NCBI GenBank assembly: GCA_003116995.1
Contig: BDSL01000015.1
Coordinates: 124,001-188,000, forward strand
Source of the DNA: Yamagishiella unicocca
Taxonomy: Eukaryota; Chlorophyta; Chlorophyceae; Chlamydomonadales; Volvocaceae
Direction: 5' to 3'
Length of the DNA: 64,000 nucleotides
The notes beneath the pieces are model-generated. The model searched no databases. It was not told the DNA's origin and worked only from the letters and a program-made list of their open reading frames with translations. Positions 23,101 to 36,100 of this stretch are shown here, in pieces. Position 1 is the stretch's first letter. Each line of letters opens with the position of its first letter. A program made the translations under genes and the position numbers.

Positions 23101-26100
23101 GCCACATGGCGTTTGGTCTCACGTTGAGCTAGCGATATGCTTAGCCGTTCGCGGCCTCCGATGGTCTCACATGTTTTTTGCGATATAGCGTCGCAGTTGC
23201 TCCCCTGCGCTGCAAGACAGCTTGAGCCCTCATACCTAATGCATATACCAGCTTTGTTGGCTGACCGTGCTGAGAAGGTAGCCGACCCTCAGGGCGTCAT
23301 CGCGGTTTGTTAACCGCCGGTTGGAATGCTGGGTCTGTAATGCGTATGCGTCATGGTTCACGAATGCGACAACTGTAAGGCAGTCCTCGCCACGGTACGC
23401 ACGTGTACGCAACGCTAGCACGGCTGTAACATGCTGCCATAGGCTCCCTGAGATGGGAAGTGTTGGGCCCCTGCCTTACGATTGTGATTAGTTTTAGACG
23501 TAGGTTGTCATTCCGCAATTCTGCCGATCGAGGCAGGCTACTCGTGATGTTGCTTTTGTGCCATTTAAGGCACGATGCGCCTCAACGGCCATCATACGTT
23601 TACCTGATATTAGAAAATGCTTTGGGACTTTAGGGTGGTAAATATGCAGTCCTTGTTATGGGCTGACACGTAGCTGTGTGGAGCTGAAGTAGGTGTTCTT
23701 GAGTTCCCAAGTGTTCTCGTTTCGTGCGGTCAGTGTTCAGTGGTGCGTACCCTGACGGTCCGCCGTAGCTCTTGCCAATGCGTCCACTTGCCTTTTAGAC
23801 ACGTTTGTTAAGATTGCGAGGCAGCAGGTCCATCAATTATGGACTTTATGATAACTCTTCTGTGCAGTTCAACAGCCTTGCCGTGCTAGCTTGCGACATT
23901 TGGGCGGCAACCCGCACTGTGCTGTGGGGAGGTTTGGTTGTTGATGGAGTCCATCCGGTGGCCCCAGCTTGATTCTGATGGCGCGCTGGCCACGGGCATG
24001 TAGTCGTTACGAAGGTTAGGCTGCAACACGTTGTTGACCTTTATGTCCACTCTCAGCAGCGCGGCTGGCAAATACTACGTGTCACCATCTACCGTTTGCC
24101 AACGTGGCAGATGTGGTGCGTCGGTTTGAACCCCTTTTTCGGGGGTCGGTGGGTACTCCTGGCCTCAACCGGTAAAAAATAAATATTCCTCCGAGCCGCA
24201 TTGAAGCGCCTGTCACGGACCATTTCTGCATTATGTTAGCTGTTGCGATGCCATTTATTGCTGAACAATGGTTCGGCTGGGCGCGCCGTACGAAAAGTAT
24301 ACGCCTGTTCATCCGTGTTGGGCGTTGTTGCGTTAGTACTTTGTTAGTGACGATGGTTATTTTCTCTAATCTCTTGGCATTGCAGCCGCATGTCTTCGAG
24401 GAGGGCACCTTACGGCAGCCTCCTCCACATGATACGCGCGATGATGCCTCAATAATCGCCATGCCTTAGCGTGACTTCCGTACGTAATGTGTCATAGAGT
24501 TCCTCAGCTTTTTGCCGTTTCGCTTGTAATAGTTGAATGCGTGACGGGGGTCATGCATATCAAGGCCGTGAAGGGGTGATGGCAGTGCGACACGGTTGTT
24601 GCGGAAGCCCATGGCGTCCCATGGTCGCCGTAAATCGAAGCGCGGCCCTTGTCGAATGGCGGTACGTACATCATACCTTATTTGTAACCGTCAGGCATAC
24701 CTGCATGTAAAAGTTACTACTACCTGCCGCGTCACAGTGTGCCATTTTAAGGGGCAATGCAGTTGACTACGACAACAGCCAGTGCGAGCGAGTGTTACGT
24801 AGTGCCCGGGATATAACAGCCAGGATACCGACCGGAGCAGTAAGGGCAGTTCCCTCCTTCCCATGATGAGTTCGCGCCCTGAAATTGAAAACCGCTGCTG
24901 CCGCTATACCGCAGCTAGAGGGGGAGTGATGGGTGCTGCTTGCGGTTGCATGAAGAGACCGGCAGACCTCCAGACGGCATCAATCATACATGAGCGCTGC
25001 TTGAGAAAGCTCATAGAGAACCCCACCATGCTCCCGTTGGCGATTGCGCCTAATTGCCCTTACCCACTTGCAAGAAATCCGCATGCTAGGGTTTGGATTT
25101 GCGCTGGGGTTTCAGGTAAGGCGCAGGACGGCACAAAAGAGGTACTTCCTAGTCCAGGTATTAGTAAGTGTTACAGTGGGCCACAGACCATATGGTGAAA
25201 CCATCGGGCGCTCCAGGTGTCGAGAACCTGCCGGGCACTTGTGGCTTTTAGGCGGTGGCACGCAGAGATCACAGCCCTCATGCTAAGTTTTGTACGGAAT
25301 GCCGCACATCTGAACTCGAGTCATTGTTTCGGGCGCTCTCCCTGTTTCGGCATTCTGTCTATACAGTGAGAGCTTAATTGTTGTTTTCTCTCCGCTTTTC
25401 TCCCTTGCAGGATACTGCCGGCCTGGCCCGGCGGTGGTAACTTGTGGAGGCTAAGTCATCGTCAGTCAAGTCAAAGCTCGGGTATCATGTGTGTCGGGCG
25501 TCGGGGGCCCGTCTTGGGGTTGAGTTGGGGCGCCATTGCCTCGGGAATATCGTTGGGCGGCAAGGGGCGAGCCCTCAGCGTTGGGTTCTGGTTCATGGCA
25601 AGGGGCCAGCCCTCCGCACGCTTTGGGGTGGGTTTCCCTGTTCGGGCCGGGGTCCGGCCTTCGGTTTACGCTTGCTCGATGTTGGATGCCTCCGCGGGTT
25701 GAAATGGTTCCGTTAAATGCCCCCTCTTGGGCCTGTTTCCACGGCGGGGCGTCTGTCCCCCATTTGGTCTGGTTGCATCTGCGTTTTTGGCCTTCCAGCT
25801 GCGGCGCGTGTTCGGTGCTTGTCTTGTGTGCGCGGCGGCCTGCGCAACGGGTTTCGCGACTGTTTTTGCTCTCTGCAGTGCAAGAGGCTGTAGTACAGAG
25901 GGAAGTTCGATACTTGAGAATTCTTCTATGCATTTGCTTGAAATTGCGATTGCGGTTGTGCAAAGTCGTGCTGTTCGTTGTGTCTCAGTCCCATGGTTCC
26001 AAGCCACATGACAGCCCCGAAAGGTTGGTCCTAAAGTCCTATTTCCAAGAGGAATGCAGTTAAGAAAATAATCCCTCTTTTACGCAAAAGATATGGGTTC

Positions 26101-27177
26101 TAAGAGAGCGCACGGTGCCGAAGGGAAGTCCGAATGCATAGAATGCGCAGGGTCTCAATTGAATGGATTATGTTGAAACATAAAAGCAACGTTTTCCACC
26201 GGGGTTGTAAGGCGACCGTGGGTTCCGCGACAAAGGCTTCGAGGCACGGAGTTTCGGTTGATACTGGTCCGAGCGTGCGACAGTAAATTACGTTTTGCTG
26301 AGGCAGAGTTATGAAGGACTTTAATGATTTTTCTTTGATCGTCTCGCTAATATGAATAGATACTTGGCCATTGTTCCGCAACGTGGTTGCCTAGCTACCG
26401 ACGAACTCTGCTGAGGTCGCACACCATACATGCACAGGCTGTGCAACCCTGTGGCTATATCGTAATCTGTAACGGGCGGCACCCTTGCCTGTCACTTGGT
26501 AGCCAGTTGATCCTCTAGAATTTCGCAATCGTCGACATGATAAGGCAGAACTGGCGGCCACCAGGGTATGTCTTCAAACTTTTGGTACCTGTCACACTGT
26601 TTCTGGACGGTACTCCGCTGTGGCGATTTGTTTCGCGGTTCGACGCGGTGCTTCGCACATGGCTTCTCTCGGTTGCGCAGGGACGGGGAGGTGGAGCTTG
26701 CAGACATCCAGCTAACTGACAGGCAGGCAGGAGAAGCCAGGTCGGTTCGTCTGTGGTAATTATTTTACAGCGGGTGACGGGTGGGCGACGCGCCCGCCGT
26801 TCGTGACGTGTGCTACCCGTGCACCATTGCCCAAGGTATCGGCACAGATCGGTGCCATGCAGTCTGTGCGTTGGCACTTGCTGCTCCCGAATACCACCCC
26901 ATGCCGCTCCCATGCCCGGCTACGTAACGCTCATGAGACTCCGCCGCCCACCCCATGCGTCCACCTTGCCTACCACGGCACGGCGCTGGTACAAGCGCAG
27001 CTCAATGCCTACAGGCATGGTTAACGCGCGTCCTTGCCGCTTAGGTTTTTAGGACTTACTTTGTTGTCGCGCATAACCCTTACCTGGAAAGCCCGGCTGC
27101 CAGCATGTACCGTCTGATCATATATGGTTTCATTACCTCCCTTCGTTTTCCCGACGTCGCGCCGCTTCCCTGAGCAG
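20102..27177. other. Seven-kilobase region without a convincing gene
   Basis: Base composition falls here to a more even mix, and no run of exons with consistent splice sites, no RNA gene and no known transposon protein was seen. 20102-20400 is probably 3' sequence of the kinase gene (AATAAA at 20388). A minus-strand open frame at 20550-21242 begins MNCSAQAALPAMNFNTAIAT but resembles nothing known. The 5' exon of the peptidase gene must lie near the right edge, before 27178, and was not found. Decayed mobile elements are a likely filling, but this is inference. Confidence 0.5.
20874..20946 (+). repeat. Two direct copies of the AACCCGTG motif
   Basis: GAGAAGACCCGGTCACACGA (from 20877) and GGGAAAACCCGTGCACACGA (from 20923) lie about 46 bases apart. 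They match the motif that recurs near splice sites elsewhere in the window. Here there is no established gene; on the minus strand they read as the 3'-intron form. Confidence 0.6.
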
Positions 27178-30100
27178 CAACACCGGCGGCTATGAAGCCG
27201 GCGCTGGGACCAAATGGGGCGCTGCGACAGGCGGCGGCGCCCACTCCTCAGCGGGCGGCGGTTACGATGGCTACTCAGCGGGAGGCGCCGGAGGAGATTG
27301 GTACGACTCCACTGCAGAACGCCAAGCTGACGCGGATGCGGCGCAGCTGCTGACAGCAACCGTGGTGTCCCAAGCATACAAGTGAGCTGCCGGCACGTCG
27401 GTTTGGTGCCAGTCAGGCGGTGACGCTGGCTGTGGTGGCAGGCTGGGGGAGCTACACTGCATTGACAGGGTGGTTTCGGAGTCTGGTCGGAAAGGCAGCG
27501 TAATGATGCTGTGTCGTTCGCGCAGTGCCCATCTGGGTCGGCTACCGTCATGGATTGGAAGAGGCGATCCGCGTCGGTCTGGGTCGATCTGGGTCGATCT
27601 GGGTCGATCTGGGTCGGTCTGGGTCGATCTGGGTCGGTTCCTAACAATATTCCTACGTTACGGGATCCACCATCTGACCTGGATCGACCTGGATCTGCAT
27701 GGTGGATCCACGTGGACCAATTGCAGCGACGGTAATCCTTTTCTGTGGTTCGGCGCCTGGTGGTGAAATACTTCCTCTGGCGGCGCAAGGATGCGCAAGG
27801 ACGCCCATCGCCGCCTTCTCACACCCCTCGTAGCGCTCACACCTCACACCTCTCACACACCTCGCACCTCTCACATCGCTCACACCTCTCACACCTCTCT
27901 CTCGTCGGGAGCTGGCACTTGTCACATCCCCCATCGCTGCACGCGGCCCACTCGTGGCACTCCCACCGCCGGCGAGTGCCACTTGGCTTTGACGACGGCG
28001 GCGAAGGCGCCTGCGCCCCAACTGCTAGGGATGCACTTGAGGCTTGACTCATGCCTCCTCCAGTCATGCACTGCAGCCACTGTTACTTTCCGTCCGCCTC
28101 CCGCGCACTTGCAGCCCGCCCGCCGCCCCTGCCTTGCCCGGGGCCGATCCCCTCGCAGCGACTCATCGATCCTTTCCCTTCGCACCACTGCACTCCTGCC
28201 CCACCCCGCCGCCCCTTCGCGGTTGCAGAGCCCCCAGTCGTGGCGGGCCCTTTGAGCGGTTGAGTAACAAGCTGGCGTCTAAATGGAAAATCATCGTGCT
28301 CGCGTGGATAGCAATCGCCGTGGTGGGGATAGGTGAGTGAACACGCAGGGCAACCCGTACACGGTTAGATTGAGCGTCTGTGTGCCCGAGTGAGTGTTCA
28401 TTTGTCAATCATGACCAGGTCGGAAGCATGCCGGGAATGGGCCCGAAGAGGGAGTCTGGGCGGGATAACGAAGGCGCTTGTAGACGCGGCGGAATGGGTC
28501 TGGGCAAAGGTTGCTGCTCATGGACTTGAGGGACTGACAAGACGGGGCCGCTGTGCGGGGTTTGGCGTTGCGTATTCGACACTCCTAGCCTTCCGCTCCT
28601 GGTCTCTGTGAAGAGGCGACAGGCGCGCAGGTGTCCGAATGCCGGGACCGCGGGACAACGAACCCGTCCTTACCCTATCGCGGTGTGTTCCCTCCGGCGA
28701 CCCCCTGCGTGCCCTTGCAGTCATCGCACTGCCGGTGTCGCTAACAGCCGTCAAGCCTCGGAGCCCACCACCGCCGGGGCCTCCGCTGCCGCCGTCGCCC
28801 TTGCCGCCATCACCGCCGCCGCTGCCGCCGTCACCCGACCCGCCATCACCCACTCCGCCGTCGCCAGCGCCGCCGTCGCCGGCGCCGCCGTCGCCATCAC
28901 CGCCGCTCCCACCGCCACCGCCGCCGGCTTCCTTGCGGGACCTGTGCACCTACAACGTAAGGAGCTGGGCTTGTGGGCCCTATGTCACGGCTGCCGGAAA
29001 GGATTGAGCTCGGCAGTCTCTCTCCTAATGCCAAGCCGCCTGGCTATCACGCGTCCATACCTGTTGTGTGGAACTGTGGTTACTTTGGTGTATTGCCGTT
29101 CCCCGGGGATGACTGTGGGCCCAGCTGTGGACCCATATGGCATAGAGCTCCTGCATTCCGCCATTGCGCTCGCTACCTCCATAGCTCCGCCATTGCGCTC
29201 GCTACCTCCATAGCTCCGCCATTGCGCTCGCTACCTCCATAGCTCCGCCATTGCTCTCGCTACCTCCATAGCTCCGCCATTGCTCTCGCTACCTCCATAG
29301 CTCCGCCATTGCTCTCGCTACCTCCATAGCTCCGCCATTGCGCTCGCTACCTCCATAGCTCCGCCATTGCTCTCGCTACCTCCATAGCTCCGCCATTGCG
29401 CTCGCTACCTCCATAGCTCCGCCATTGCTCTCGCTACCTCCATAGCTCCGCCATTGCTCTCGCTACCTCCATAGCTCCGCCATTGCTCTCGCTACCTCCA
29501 TAGCTCCGCCATTGCGCTCGCTACCTCCATACGACTCAGCAGCTGCCAGTACTGCAGGTCGCTCGTCTCCTGCCCAAAGCAATCTGCCGAAGCTATGCTA
29601 CGCGCCAGCCAGTATGACCTCACACCCGTCCCCTTCCCCTCTTCCGGCCTTCCCCCTCTCCCTTCCCCTCCTTCCCCCTCCCTCCCCTCCCTTCCGACTC
29701 ACAGTCCTCCGCGCTTCCGGACAATATTCGTGTGCGGCCGGTGCAATACGGCTTGGGCCTCTCGTTTCCCGCAGCTGCCTTCACAGCCACGAACGTGAGC
29801 AGAAACGGGGATGCGATAGCTCCGCTGCTGCCAGCGACCTTTGACGCCGTCGCCTCCATGCTGCTGGACGTAACGAACGACACGTCATGCCTGGTGCTCA
29901 ACGCCGTGGGACTCAACATCAGCCGCATGGATGTGGTAAAACTGAACAACGGCAGCAGCAGCAACAGCAGCGGCGCCGGCGCGAGGCGGCGCCTGGCGGA
30001 GGCAGGGACGCCGCAGTGCGTTTGCGGTTGCGACTCGAGTTCCAGCTGTCAGGCGTTCGTCCTGGCGGGTGGGGCGGGGTCGGGTTTGGGAAAGGGGAGG

Positions 30101-33100
30101 GGAAGATGCGGGTATGGGCTGGGGAGGATTACGCCAACTACACGTAAGGCGGGGCTCGAGCAAGTACGGCATGGGTTACCGCTGCTGGCGGAGGGGAGGA
30201 GCGAGGCCTGGGACTTGGGTGAAGGCGCCCGGGGTGCGTTGTGGGGAAAGGATACCAGCGAAAGGCATACGTCGTAGCTATTACGAGGGGCAGGAAGAGT
30301 GGGAGTGGGAGTGGGAATGCAGGTGGCGAGCGCGTTGCTGCTGCTGCTGCAACGGGGGAGGGCCTTAGCTTGCAAGTACATTACTGGTATCACGCGTTTA
30401 AGCGCTCCGCAGGGAGCTGTAGTCGGCCCGGGGCAGGGGAGGGTGGACAACTTGGACAACAACAGCCGGAGCGCATCGTACTAGTCGTACTGACCCGTTG
30501 CGCTCCCCAACTGCTTGCAACCGCCCAACAGCCAGCAGCGAAACCATCGTCGTCGACCTGCAGCAGATTGTGCTTGCGGCCGGCGAGCGATGGTGGATCA
30601 ACCTGACGTACACGGGCAGCGTGCGCACCTCGTCGCAAGGCTCCGGCCTCTTCGTGTCCGACCCATGGGTCGCAGATACGCCCGCCGACGGCGCGCTCCC
30701 CGCCGACGTGCTGCTCTCGACGCAGCTCGAGAGCACGTTCGGGCGATACCTGCTGCCTAGCTTCGACGACCCATCATACAAGGTGAAACAGGGCCGGTGA
30801 CATAACCTGGACCAGCCTGTCGCGTTGTGATGAGCCTCCGGTTCGGCCTTTGACGCTGTACTGTCTTTCAAATAATGGCATGTCGAACCTGGGAACCTAG
30901 GCTCTGCGGTCCTATAAGGTGCCCAGCGCCATGAATGAGTTGTGCATTTTTCACAGGGCAGTCCAGGTCCCCCTCACCAGGCAGACAGGCAGACAGGCAG
31001 CCTCACCTTGCCTTCGAAATAACCCCGCTTATACGCTACGCCTACGTCCCCCCTCCTCTCCCTCCTCTCCCCTCCCCTCCCCTCCTCCGAAGGCTATTCA
31101 CCAGCTACGCTTCCCATGTCGAGTTACCGGTTCTTTTATGTGACTCCCCTCCTCTCCCCTCGTCTCCCCTCCCCTCCCCTCCTCCTCTTGTTTGCCGCCT
31201 GCAGGCCGTGTTTTCGATCAGCGTGGAGGTGCCCACCGGCCTCACTGCGCTCTCCAACATGCCCGGCTCGTCCGCTCCCACGGCCGCCGACCCCAGCCGC
31301 ACGCTGTTCACCTTCCAGGTGAGCGGGACCACACAGCCGCAGCCGTGGGGCGCTGAAGTACTTGTTTGGGGTGGCTGGGCCACGATCATCAGGGGTGGGG
31401 CGGGGCGGGGATTGTTGGTGTCCCAAGCCACCAGCCGCAGCCCCAGAATCCCCTCCTCGTTCTCCTCTGACTGCACGCTCCTGTCAACTGCCAACTACCA
31501 ACCGCCAACTGCCGCCCCTCCGTCCGTACCCCGCCTCCGCAGACCACGCCGGTGATGCCGCTATACACACTGGCCGTGGCAGCCGGCAAGATGCGCAGCC
31601 TCAACAGGACCGTGACTGTCGGGTGAGACCCAGCGGGAGGGGGCCTCTGCTGACGTCAGCGAGGGCGGGAGGAGGTGGCCATGAGGCGTCGCGAGACAGC
31701 GGGCGGCAGCCGCGTCGTGACCGCTCCACGCAGCACCGCCTCGGCGCATTTCGGCCACTCGGCCGCCCCATCGTCCTTAAACGGACTGCGCAGCTGCTGT
31801 TATTGCCTTTGTCCCGCATAAGTACTTTGGTCCACATTCCTACTTTCTTTTCCGCACCCCCAACGCGTGCGGCCAGCGTGCCTCGTGTAAAGCACCCGCG
31901 CGTTGCCGCGCCGTGCCGTGCCGTGCCGTACAGCCAACTGCCCTCCGCTCCTCGCCCCCCGTCGTCCCGCTCCTCGTCAGCACCAACACGTCCATGGGTA
32001 TCTCCGTGTGGGGCCCGGCCTCCATGGACGTGGCCAGCCGCCTCGCGGGATCGCTGGACATAGCGGCAGCGGCCTTCAGGTGAGGACACGGGAGGTGTAG
32101 GACAATCCGCGAATCCACGGCCGACAAACCAAGGGCGATGAAGGTGGTGGTCCGGGGCGGGGATGCACTGGGAGGGCCAGGCAAGGCGCCCGGCTCAGAC
32201 GCAGATGCCGCCTATGGACGAGTCGCCTAGGGACGAGCCGCCTAGGGGCGTTGGTGGGAGGGGGGTGGATGCGGCGAGCGGGGCGATTGTGCGGGGTGCG
32301 GGAGGTACCGCGGTACGAGGAGGGGGCGGTTGCGCTGGCTGGGCGGGCTGTTCGCGGCCATCCTAAAAGGCCTGCCTGAACTGAGAAACTCCCATTCGCA
32401 TCTTCCCGCCTCACCGTCGGCTATATCTCCCCCGTGGACCCTGATCGCCGTACAGCTACTTTGCGTCGTACACCAACCAGTTGCTGCCCCTCCCGAAGCT
32501 GGACTTCCTGGTGGTGCCGGGGAGGATGGGCGCTATGGAAAACTGGGGCCTGCTCACATTCGACGTGGACAGGTACGCGCGGTCGGTGTCTCCAGGCTTA
32601 GGGTTTACCATGACGTTGGGACTGTGCACGGTGTGGGTTTGCGGACTAGGGGTATGCAAGGGACGATCTGGAAAAGCAGCGGCTCTGTGCGGCGCAGGGC
32701 ATGGCTGCGGCAACGTGTAGCATGCCATAGGGCCTGGGCGGTGTGGCCCGGATCTTGTAACCGGATCTTCTCGCCACGCCCCGCCTGCCGCACCCCGCCT
32801 GCTGCCAGGTTCCTGTGCCCCGCCGCCCACGCGTCCGCCTGGGACGTGTACCAGGCCGCTGACGTCATCTGCCACGAGGTGTCACACCAGTGGTTCGGCA
32901 ACCTGGTCACCTGCAAGGACTGGGTGAGTGCGTTGGTTGCGCCCCTGCGCACAGAACCGTAGAGGACTGTTTGAAAGAACAGCACACCAGCTTCCTTCCA
33001 TACCCCCCTACCTCACCCGCCCCTTGCCCCCCCCGTCATCCTTAAACGGTTTTTACAAGCCCCCGTCATCCCCTCCTCGCCTCCTGCGCTGCGCTGCGGT

Positions 33101-36100
33101 AACGCAGGCGAACCTGCCCCTGAACGAGGGCGTTGCGTCGTACCTCGAGTACGACTGCGTCGGCGCCGTGCTGTCGTACCTTTCGTCGGGCGGCGGCGCC
33201 GCCAGCCCCCCTGCGCCGCTGCCCGCCTACCCGCTGGCTGTGCCGCTGGCGGCGCCGCTGCGGCGGCTGGTGCTGCCGCCTCTGGGGCTGCGGCTGGGGT
33301 CGCACGAGGGGGTAGTCGCGAGGGCCCGATGGAACGATGAGGACCCGGAGGTAGGACCAGCCCTGCGCACCTCCAACAGTTCAGCATCCACCTCGTCGGT
33401 GCTCGTCTACTCCAAGTCAGCCACCATCCTAGCGGCGGCCGCCGGCCTGGTGGGCCCGGAAGGGATTCGGAGCGCGCTCCAGGAGATGCTGTCCACGTAC
33501 GCGTACGGCAACGCCAAAATCGAGGACCTCGTGCGCCTTATCGCCAAGCAGGCGGCGGCGCTGTACAACGGCACGGCGCTGGGCAACCAGACGGCGGTGG
33601 CGGAGGGCATAATGGGCTGGTTCACGACGCCCGGAATGCCGCTGGTGTCGGCTGCAGACGCTACGCCGCTGCCGTCGCCGCCGCCGAGCCCGCCGCCGTC
33701 GCCGCCGGTGCCGCCGCCGGTGCCGCCGTCGCCGCCGCCGTCGCCGCCCTCTCCTGGTGCGGACAAGCGTGTTGGGTTGGGTGGGAGGTGGGGTTTGTTT
33801 TGCTGGGAGGTTGTTGGGAGGCAGATTGGCGGGCGCGGGAGGGGGAAGGGGGCTGCAGAGGTTGAGCGACCCATGGGTCCGGCTACTGGACTGGCGACTG
33901 CGCTGGTCATCGCTTGGCTTTCGCGGCGGCGCATATGCGCTGACGTAATGCCGTACGTGTGCCTCCTGAACGCACCTCCTTATTCTTCCCGTTGCTTCGC
34001 TGAGTGATGCGCTTGAGTAATCGCACTGCCCTCGTCGTCATTGCTGCACCCCTTCCTCCGGTCCGCTTCTCGATCGTGTCCCTCCACCTCTTGTCCCCCA
34101 ACCCCGCCCCGACTGCAGGTGCGCCGCCGCCATCGCCCACGCCGCCGTCACCCAACCCACCCACCCCGGAGCCCACGCCTCCGTCGCCGCCTGCCCCCGA
34201 ACCGGTGCCTTCATCGCTGCCGCCCCCCCAACCGCCTTCTCCTGCGCCCTCGTCTCCCCAGCCTCCATCTCCCCAGCCTCCTTCTCCCGAGCCTCCTTCT
34301 CCCCAGCCTCCATCTCCCGAGCCTTCATCTTCTCCCCAGCCTCCTTCCCCGGATCCTCCTTCCCCCGCTCCTCCTTCCCCCGCTCCTCCTTCCCCCGCTC
34401 CTCCTTCCCCCAACCCCCCCTCGCCAGCGCCAATGTCGCCTGCCGGCGACACGACCGGTGGCACCCGCCGCCGCCACCTCGTCGCCACCGCCATCCGCCG
34501 ACTCCTGCAAGATCCGCTCGTTGATCTTACGGTGTCACCGCCGCCACAGGTGGCAACTGGTCCTGCCTCGTCGCCACCACCGCCACTGCCGCTGCCACCG
34601 CCAACACTACCGCCGCCGTCACCGCCATCGCCGTCGCCGCTGGAGTTGCCCCCCTCACCGCCGACGCCGCCGGCACCGCCTTCACCGCAGCCTTTGCTGC
34701 CATCGCCGCCATCACCACCGCCATCACCGCCGTCGTCGCTACCGCCATCGCCGCCGTCGCCGCCATCACCACCGCCATCGCCGCCGTCGCCGCCGCCGTC
34801 GCCGGCGGCCCCGCCTCCAGAGCCCCTGACCACCGCTCTCCAAATGTCCCAGAGCCGACTCTGTGGCTGGGGCTTATGGCCGGCAAGTAAGTCCGCTCGT
34901 CTCGTGTTGACGGGATCTAGCCGTACTGGTTGCTACCGACACCCAGCACAAGACACGTTTCCCTGCCATCGCGGCCCCTCCCCCCTTCCCCTCCCACCAC
35001 ACCACAATCCGCCCCACCACACCGCAACCCGTCCCACCACACCGCAACCCGTCCTACCACACCACAACCCGTCCTCCCCCTCCGTCCACTATGTCGTATC
35101 GACCGCCTTCCCCGCCCTCCGCCCCCTCTTTCTCTCTGCCTGACCGCAGGCAGTACCAACGTGACCGAACCCCCCATGCTTCTCTGCCCTGGTTCCCTCG
35201 ACGCCGGCGGTAACAGCAGTGCCGTCCCCTCGTCTTGGTGGCTGCCTGTGGCGGTGTCGTCGGCGGGTGCTGGCGCCATCGGGACCGGCAGCAGCTTGCT
35301 GTTGCTGAACGGTGCCGCAGGCGTGAACCAAACGGTGGGTCGGTGGGTCGGTGGGCCATGCGGCGAAGAGGAGTTGAACCGTAGCGGCGGGGGAGCGGGG
35401 CGGGGAGTAAAGGACAAGTGGAACATGAGGAAGCCGCGCATGGCGTGGGGTAGTGGGGGTGTGGACCTCCTGGCCCACCCTTACCCCTACCCCTGACTAT
35501 CGGTTGCCTCTCCGCATGTGACAAACAAGCGTTCGGCGCTAACTCTACCTGCCCGCTACCGCTGCCTGCCCGCTACCGCTGCCTGCCCGCTACCGCTGCC
35601 TGCCCGCTGCCGCTGCCTGCCCGCTGCCGCTACCGCTGCCTGCCCACGCAGGTGACCCTGGAGCCGGGGCTGCCAGAGAGGACCTGGCTGCTGCGGCGGC
35701 AGCAGAACTTCACGCCCATGTACGCTGGCTTGTACGGCGCGCGCGTGGCTCCTGGCGCCGCTGGCACAGGTGGGGCGGCAGGCGGCCGAGGGAACCAGCG
35801 TGAGGGGGGATGGAAGCCGGCAGATCTCACTCCCGGCAGCCACACAGAGCCCTCCCTACTCGGCGCGAGGGGGAAATCCATAGGTGCAGCAGCGATCCCC
35901 ATGACCCGCTACTCTCGCTAACTGATCGAAGTCGTACGGAAAACGGAATAGCGGTATTGGGCACCGAGCACATGCTGCGTACCCTCGCGCCCACCAACCA
36001 ACCGGGATGGGAAGGCGCGATCGCAACCCAACCAAACTCGCCCCCCCGCGCTTCCACACCCCCCTGCCGGGCCTCTGACACCTGCGTCCCGTGCGCTACA

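Noticed and set aside
29152..29531. CRISPR-like array
   Set aside because: The units are directly adjacent with no unique spacers, and the locus is a eukaryotic intron.
34038..34833. Gly/Asp- and Glu-rich minus-strand frames
   Set aside because: They are antisense shadows of the proline-rich linker of the M1 peptidase.
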